A stretch of DNA of 20,834 nt from Prorocentrum cordatum. Taxonomy: Eukaryota; Sar; Dinophyceae; Prorocentrales; Prorocentraceae. Of the stretch, positions 17,059-20,834 are shown piece by piece. Below the pieces are notes generated by a model, which was given only the letters and a program-made list of their open reading frames with translations, had not been told where the DNA came from and did no database searches. Made by a program: the position numbers and the translations under genes. Within the stretch, counting starts at the first letter, position 1; each line of letters begins with the position of its first letter. The DNA is taken from the NCBI GenBank assembly GCA_963575745.1, contig CAUYUJ010019285.1, positions 162,170-183,003 of the forward strand, in the 5' to 3' direction.

Positions 17059-17120
17059 ACGGTTTTGGGACCCCTGTCGCCCGAGGCGTCCTCGGAGAAC
17101 GACCCGAGTCCCAAAACCGT
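17059..17120. repeat. Nested hairpin, 13-bp outer arms
   Basis: ACGGTTTTGGGAC (17059-17071) is the exact complement of 17108-17120. A second hairpin, CCGAGG-CGT-CCTCGG (17081-17095), sits within the loop. It lies 8 bp downstream of the 17003-17050 inverted repeat, making a two-hairpin module. Confidence 0.7.
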
Positions 17121-17239
17121 CCGGTGACCCCGAATCCCCACCGACTCACCACACACTGTGGTCACTACTCCGTTTGGGGACCCCCGAGTGACCTGGGCTT
17201 CTGCAGAGTAAGACGGAGCCAGGACGATGATAAAATCGT

Positions 17240-17566
17240 GTGAGGATGAATCAAGCTCCCCAGAGGCTGCCGCCGAAGAGACCCCGAGAAGCATCCATGA
17301 GGACTTCGACCCTCGGCCCAGGTACGTCTCGGAGCTCTTCTGAAGCTCTCTTGAGCCATCTTGACGCCCTCTGGGGCAGTCTAACAGCTCCCTTCGGACA
17401 GGGTAAGACAGGTACGTCTCGGAACTCTTCTGAAGCTCTCTTGAGCCATCTTGACGCCCTCTGGGGCAGTCTAACAGCTCCCTTCGGACAGGGTGCGAGC
17501 CACATCTCCAAAGATCTCCTCGAAGATGATCGTACTGCCCTCCCCCTGGGCACGAGCACACCATAA
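17240..17566 (+). CDS. Unrecognised open frame with two 30-residue repeats
   Basis: The 108-codon frame runs from an ATG at 17240 to a TAA at 17564-17566. Residues about 27-86 are two 30-residue repeats (SSSEALLSHLDALWGSLTAP and a near-identical second copy) encoded by the 90-bp duplication. The final residues include ISKDLLEDDRTALPLG. An alternative plus-strand frame from 17226 reads IKSCEDESSSPEAAAEETPR up to CCCAG|GTACGT at 17319-17327, which resembles a 5' splice site, and stops shortly after. Each 90-bp copy also ends at GGACAG, acceptor-like. So the duplicated DNA could be coding, or could be two 80-nt introns (17322-17401, 17412-17491) flanking a 10-nt exon. A minus-strand frame is also open. 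No family is recognised. Confidence 0.25.
   Translation: MRMNQAPQRLPPKRPREASMRTSTLGPGTSRSSSEALLSHLDALWGSLTAPFGQGKTGTSRNSSEALLSHLDALWGSLTAPFGQGASHISKDLLEDDRTALPLGTSTP
17319..17494 (+). repeat. Near-perfect 90-bp tandem duplication
   Basis: 17319-17404 and 17409-17494 differ at one base in the aligned 86 bp (GGAGCTC versus GGAACTC). It is much less diverged than most other non-microsatellite duplications here, so it is probably recent or conserved. The period keeps all reading frames. Confidence 0.9.
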
Positions 17567-17697
17567 CGCAGCCGCAGTGATGCGAAACGGGCCGGCGGAA
17601 TGAGCGAAGCGACTAAGCAGAATCGGGCGAGGATAAGATAAGTCAAGGGTCTCTGAGATCTGGCGGCTCCGAAGGCTGTCTGGGCCGCCGCGGCCTT

Positions 17698-17740
17698 CTC
17701 AGAGCATTCCGGAACGCTCTGAGAGCGTTCTGGAACGTCT
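17698..17740. repeat. AGAGCGTTCC palindrome locus, second copy
   Basis: CTCAGAGCATTCC followed by GGAACGCTCTGAG (17698-17723) is a 26-bp palindrome with one mismatched pair. A second unit, AGAGCGTTCTGGAACGTCT, follows at 17722-17740. It is the same unit family as 12663-12713, 5 kb away. Confidence 0.65.
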
Positions 17741-17758
17741 CAGAACGGACTTAACCTC

Positions 17759-17935
17759 CTACTGTTCGGTCACCTTGGAAGCCAGGATATTACCACCGTC
17801 ACCGAGATTGGGATCGTCTTCCCTCGGTGGAGGCACACCGCCGATCTTGGTGCTGGTGTCAATCTCTAGGCCTCCGAATCCGGTGCGCTCCTCCGCCCCA
17901 GATCCGTGCCTGACGGTCCTGGGGCCCGACAGCGG
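17759..17935 (-). CDS. Possible C-terminal coding exon
   Basis: Minus-strand frame ending at a stop at 17759-17761. It reads GFGGLEIDTSTKIGGVPPPR then DDPNLGDGGNILASKVTEQ, a natural mix of residues with few arginines. Upstream the frame enters the ~440-bp GGA tract (poly-Arg in this phase), so any real exon would begin after the tract or the protein would carry a long homopolymer. The plus strand is also open here (RILPPSPRLGSSSLGGGTPP), so strand is uncertain. No domain is recognised. Confidence 0.22.
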   Translation of the reverse strand, partial: PLSGPRTVRHGSGAEERTGFGGLEIDTSTKIGGVPPPREDDPNLGDGGNILASKVTEQ

Positions 17936-17939
17936 CCCC

Positions 17940-18380
17940 CTCCTCCTCCTCCTCCTCCTCCTCCTCATCCTCCTCCTCCTCCTCCTCCTCCTCCTCCTCC
18001 TCCTCCTCCTCCTCACTCCTCCTCCTCCTCCTCCTCCTCCTCCTCCTCCTCCTCCTCCTCCTCCTCCTCCTCCTCCTCCTCCTCCTCCTCCTCCTCCTCC
18101 TCCTCTCCTCCTCCTCCTCCTCCTCCTCCTCCTCCTCCTCCTCCTCCTCCTCCTCCTCCTCCTCCTCCTCCTCCTCCTCCTCCTCCTCCTCCTCCTCCTC
18201 CTCCTCCTCCTCCTCCTCCTCCTCCTCCTCCTCTTCCTCCTCCTCCTCCTCCTCCTCCTCCTCCTCCTCCTCCTCCTCCTCCTCCTCCTCCTCCTCCTCC
18301 TCCTCCTCCTCCTCCTCCTCCTCCTCCTCCTCCTCCTCCTCCTCCTCCTCCTCCTCCTCCTCCTCCTCCTCCTCCTCCTC
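17940..18380 (+). repeat. Long (TCC)n microsatellite, ~440 bp
   Basis: About 145 TCC units with rare interruptions (CTCATCC near 17965, CTCACTCC near 18014, a phase slip TCTCC near 18104, CTCTTCC near 18233). It is the longest pure triplet tract in the window. Confidence 0.95.
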
Positions 18381-18798
18381 TGGGGTGGGGGGGCCCGCGG
18401 GACGGCCTGAGCGCCCCCGGAACGTGAAGACCTCCGGGAGGCGCCAGGGACAGGCTCTCAAGTGCTCAACGCAACCTCCCCCCCCCCCGGAGGCCGAGAG
18501 CGTCAAAAAACCTTCCCGACCCAGCACCTCGAACCTGGCCCCCCCCCTGCCTGCCGGGTCCTGGGGCCCGAACCCGGCCCCTGGAGACCGAAAGAGTCCT
18601 CGGACCCCCTCGAGGCCTCCGACCCCCTCCCCCCCTCCCCCTTCGCTGGCGCTCGAGGGGGCCCTGCAGCGAAGAGGGGGCGGCCGCGCCCTCTCGCCTT
18701 CACGGTGAACACCGCGTACGTCCCGCCTGCCGCCGCGCAGCTGCTCTACGCGGGGAGGGGGGGCAGCGGGAGAGACGGGGGCGAGAAGACTTGCTAGG
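18381..18798. other. CpG- and C-run-rich stretch, no firm gene
   Basis: Runs of C at 18478-18489 and 18541-18547, and many CCCC and GGGG clusters. Frames are open on both strands; one plus-strand stretch, FTVNTAYVPPAAAQLLYAG (about 18700-18757), looks protein-like but has no recognisable family. Confidence 0.35.
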
Positions 18799-18970
18799 AG
18801 ACCGATTTCTGACCACACCCACTTCCCGAGGTGCCTTGCGAAAAGCGGTTTCCAGAGGTGGAGGTGGGCAGTTTCCCCGCCCCAGGCAAAGGAAAAACGA
18901 CCCACTTCCACCCCCGAGGGCCTATCATAGAATCGAGGATCCAGAGGTGGATGTGGTCAGAAATCGGTCT
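18799..18970. mobile_element. 172-bp element with 24-bp terminal inverted repeats
   Basis: The left arm 18799-18822 (AGACCGATTTCTGACCAC...) pairs at 23 of 24 bases with 18947-18970. The internal sequence carries CCAGAGGTGGA(G/T)GTGG twice (about 18853 and 18941) and CCCACTTCC twice, in arrangements that add further self-complementarity. No target-site duplication is evident and no protein is encoded. It is similar in size to the 3942-4110 element but unrelated in sequence. Confidence 0.6.
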
Positions 18971-19800
18971 TCGACTTACAGCAGGGACCTTCCACAAGCC
19001 GCCTTCCACAAAAACGTCCATTGATGTTTGGCCTGGGAACGTCACGCTCCCCATCGCAACGCCACCGAAACCCGAAGAAACCCGGGGCAGCCTGGAGGCA
19101 AGCAGGGTGTCTCTTGGCATGGGCCTCCACGGTACGAGAGACACGCCACGGCGAAAGGCAATCCAAGACAACAGCGCCCGCACACCGAAATCAAAGAGCA
19201 CGCGAACGGCGACAAGAAACGGGCAGTGTGAGCCATGACCCGGCGGCCCTGCGCTGTGGCTTGCGCGGGCCGCAAGCACGGCGCGCCAGATTGGAAACGA
19301 CGGCGCCGACGCACCATCTTCACGCGGGCAGCCTGCGAGCAGATGTCCGCGCAGTCGGCCCCGTCGGCTTCCGTCGCTCGCGTGATCACACGCGCGGACA
19401 AAGCAGTTCTCCCACTCACAGACGCACATTCTTCCCCGAAGTGAAAGCAATGGCTTGCAGAGAACCACACTTGCGGCCGAGAAAAACCAAATCGGCCATC
19501 AAAGTGCAAGAAAGCATGCCTCGACTGCTGCGTCTGTTGCGCCGAGTTCTGTACTTGCGAATCGCATTGCCACCTGATGGAGAAATCTCCCCCAACCAAT
19601 TAACCGAGCGCGGGCGATAATATTAAACCCCCACTTCCCCCCTCCTATTTCTTTATCCCCGTCCAATTGGATTGATTTGATTGTGGAGAGGGGCGCGGAG
19701 GCCGAACTTTATAATCCACGGGACAAGTTGCGAATCGAAGTTGCGATAATTTCATGTCGGTTCGGCCAAGGACATCTCTTGCGCTGGCAAAATGCAGGTC
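18971..19800. other. Overlapping open frames, no recognised gene
   Basis: A 199-codon plus-strand frame (19021-19620) and minus-strand frames of 185 and 224 codons overlap here. None has a recognisable domain. The plus frame ends with LLRRVLYLRIALPPDGEISP and a TAA at 19618-19620. The sequence becomes AT-richer from about 19620 to 19760. Confidence 0.3.
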
Positions 19801-19950
19801 CGAGCCTCGAGATCTCTCGAGTCAGCCTTGTGCCAAGCGCCTGCTTAGCCACGAGCCTCGAGATCTCTCGAGTCAGCCTTGTGCCGTGCGCCTGCTGGCA
19901 AGTAGCCACGAGCCTCGAGATCTCTCGAATCAGCCTTGTGCCGAGCGCCC
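19801..19950 (+). repeat. Three tandem repeats, periods 51 and 57 bp
   Basis: CGAGCCTCGAGATCTCTCGA begins at 19801, 19852 and 19909 and is followed each time by GTCAGCCTTGTGCC or a one-base variant. The spacers differ by 6 bp. Each unit contains the hairpin CTCGAGA-TC-TCTCGAG (the last one altered). Periods are multiples of three, so the frames stay open (LEISRVSLVP on the plus strand). Confidence 0.8.
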
Positions 19951-19979
19951 AGGATCACCATCATCACCATCGTCATCGC

Positions 19980-20062
<83 letters not shown>
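19951..20062 (+). repeat. (CAT)n microsatellite
   Basis: It begins with degenerate CACCATCATCACCATCGTC and becomes pure CAT from about 19981 to 20062. It directly follows the three 51/57-bp repeats. Confidence 0.9.
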
Positions 20063-20063
<1 letters not shown>

Positions 20064-20129
20064 AACTGGCCTTCCCCGGGAAAATCTGTTATCATCCCCG
20101 CCAGAACCCCGAACTTTATTATCCCCGGG

Positions 20130-20161
20130 GTACTATTATCGCCCGCACGGGGTTATAGTAC
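20130..20161. repeat. Inverted repeat GTACTAT/ATAGTAC
   Basis: Perfect 7-bp arms (20130-20136, 20155-20161), with an inner CCC/GGG pairing possible around GCAC. Just upstream, CCGAACTTTATTATCCCCGG (about 20109-20128) resembles CCGAACTTTATAATCCACGG near 19700. Confidence 0.5.
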
Positions 20162-20630
20162 GTCGATGGGCACGATCCGTGGAACACGCCGAACTATACG
20201 AACGGCATAAACTGCACATGTTGCTTTGACCGTGGCTGCTCGCGTCATCACCAAGGGGCCACACGGAACAATTGATCCCGTTGGCTTCTGTAAAGCATCG
20301 CCACGCAATTTTCAATGACGAGCATTAACAGTTCGATGTGGAAGCCAAATCATTGCTATTGCTATCTCTCGTGTTGCCTGCATGGTGGTACTATTCTGAC
20401 TTGTAGCGCCACCACATATACCGTGTCTGCCCCCTGGGACTACTAACGGTGTATGTGTCCTACTGCGACTCAGATTACTGCTGCTGCAACAACTACGACG
20501 AGACAGCGACGAGGATACTGAAAACGACTGCTGGGACTGATCCATACGACTACGACTACGACTGCGACAGCTGCAACTACAACAACAAATACTACTACCA
20601 CTGCTGCTACCACCACTACTAGTACCACTT
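20162..20630. other. No supported gene; CTA/CTG triplet drift
   Basis: 20480-20630 contains loose CTACGA, CTGCTG and CAACTA triplets leading into the pure CTA tract. Only short frames are open. Confidence 0.4.
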
Positions 20631-20714
<84 letters not shown>

Positions 20715-20748
20715 CCCACCACTACGCTACTCCTACCACTACTACTAG

Positions 20749-20823
<75 letters not shown>

Positions 20824-20834
20824 GACCACCACCA
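20631..20834 (+). repeat. (CTA)n microsatellite reaching the window edge
   Basis: Two pure blocks, about 20632-20713 and 20743-20822, separated by a degenerate CCACCACTACGCTACTCC interval. TAG and TAC reading keeps or closes frames depending on phase; it is not protein-coding. Confidence 0.9.

Noticed and set aside
17859-18911. A 350-codon minus-strand frame with ~150 glutamates
   Set aside because: It is held open by the (TCC)n tract, which also gives long open frames on the other strand.
19801-19950. CRISPR-like spacing of short repeats
   Set aside because: Only three units, spacers are related rather than unique, and the setting is eukaryotic with no cas genes.
1-20834. tRNA, rRNA, spliced-leader RNA or reverse transcriptase genes
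   Set aside because: I looked for characteristic motifs on both strands by eye and found none. A covariance-model or profile search would be decisive.

Overview
This window looks like accessory, gene-poor nuclear DNA of a eukaryote. It shows no operon-like gene packing, ribosome-binding sites, rRNA, tRNA, CRISPR array or recognisable enzyme. It is mostly GC-rich with a few AT-richer islands. It is full of trinucleotide microsatellites (TCC/GGA, CAT/ATG, CTA/TAC) and short dispersed elements with terminal inverted repeats. I lean towards a dinoflagellate, or another GC-rich protist with a large repeat-rich genome. That is inference from texture; I found no spliced-leader sequence or diagnostic gene to prove it.

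Layout. 1-3941: GC-rich sequence with two copies of a ~128-bp element (1300-1443, 1652-1794) and a broken or multi-exon coding-like stretch on the minus strand (2297-3024). 3942-4350: a 169-bp inverted-repeat element followed by a cluster of GATCGGCGAT palindromes. 4609-5112: TCC repeats, including a ~140-bp tandem duplication. 5339-6722: degenerate 35-bp tandem repeats, an A-rich island and a second degenerate tandem array. 6761-8588: two direct copies of a ~200-bp repeat, with an acidic open frame and a TCC tract between them. 8640-9495: coding-like debris on the minus strand, then a ~490-bp fold-back structure. 9516-11243: a GGA tract, a pair of ~170-bp dispersed repeats, an unrecognised open frame and a 95-bp tandem duplication. 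11798-11930: a third, diverged copy of the ~128-bp element. 12663-13145: a compound palindrome and a 21-bp array that encodes nearly the same heptapeptide on both strands. 13346-14925: TCC and about 1 kb of CAT repeats. 15500-15875: an AACGG-rich segment and four hairpins in a row. 16094-17004: TCC and GGA tracts in inverted orientation. 17003-17566: two hairpins and an open frame with a near-perfect 90-bp duplication bordered by splice-like sequences. 17698-18380: a second palindrome locus, a coding-like tail and ~440 bp of TCC. 18799-18970: a 172-bp inverted-repeat element. 19801-20834: three repeats of ~54 bp, a CAT tract and terminal CTA repeats.

No gene can be named with confidence, and no pathway can be reconstructed. 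The most interesting content is the ~128-bp element family. Its length is nearly constant, its ends are inverted repeats, two of the three copies are flanked by short direct repeats 136 bp apart, and GC...AG borders can be drawn at the inverted ends. This suggests a MITE or introner-like mobile element. Coding calls are low confidence because microsatellites and high GC keep many frames open by chance.
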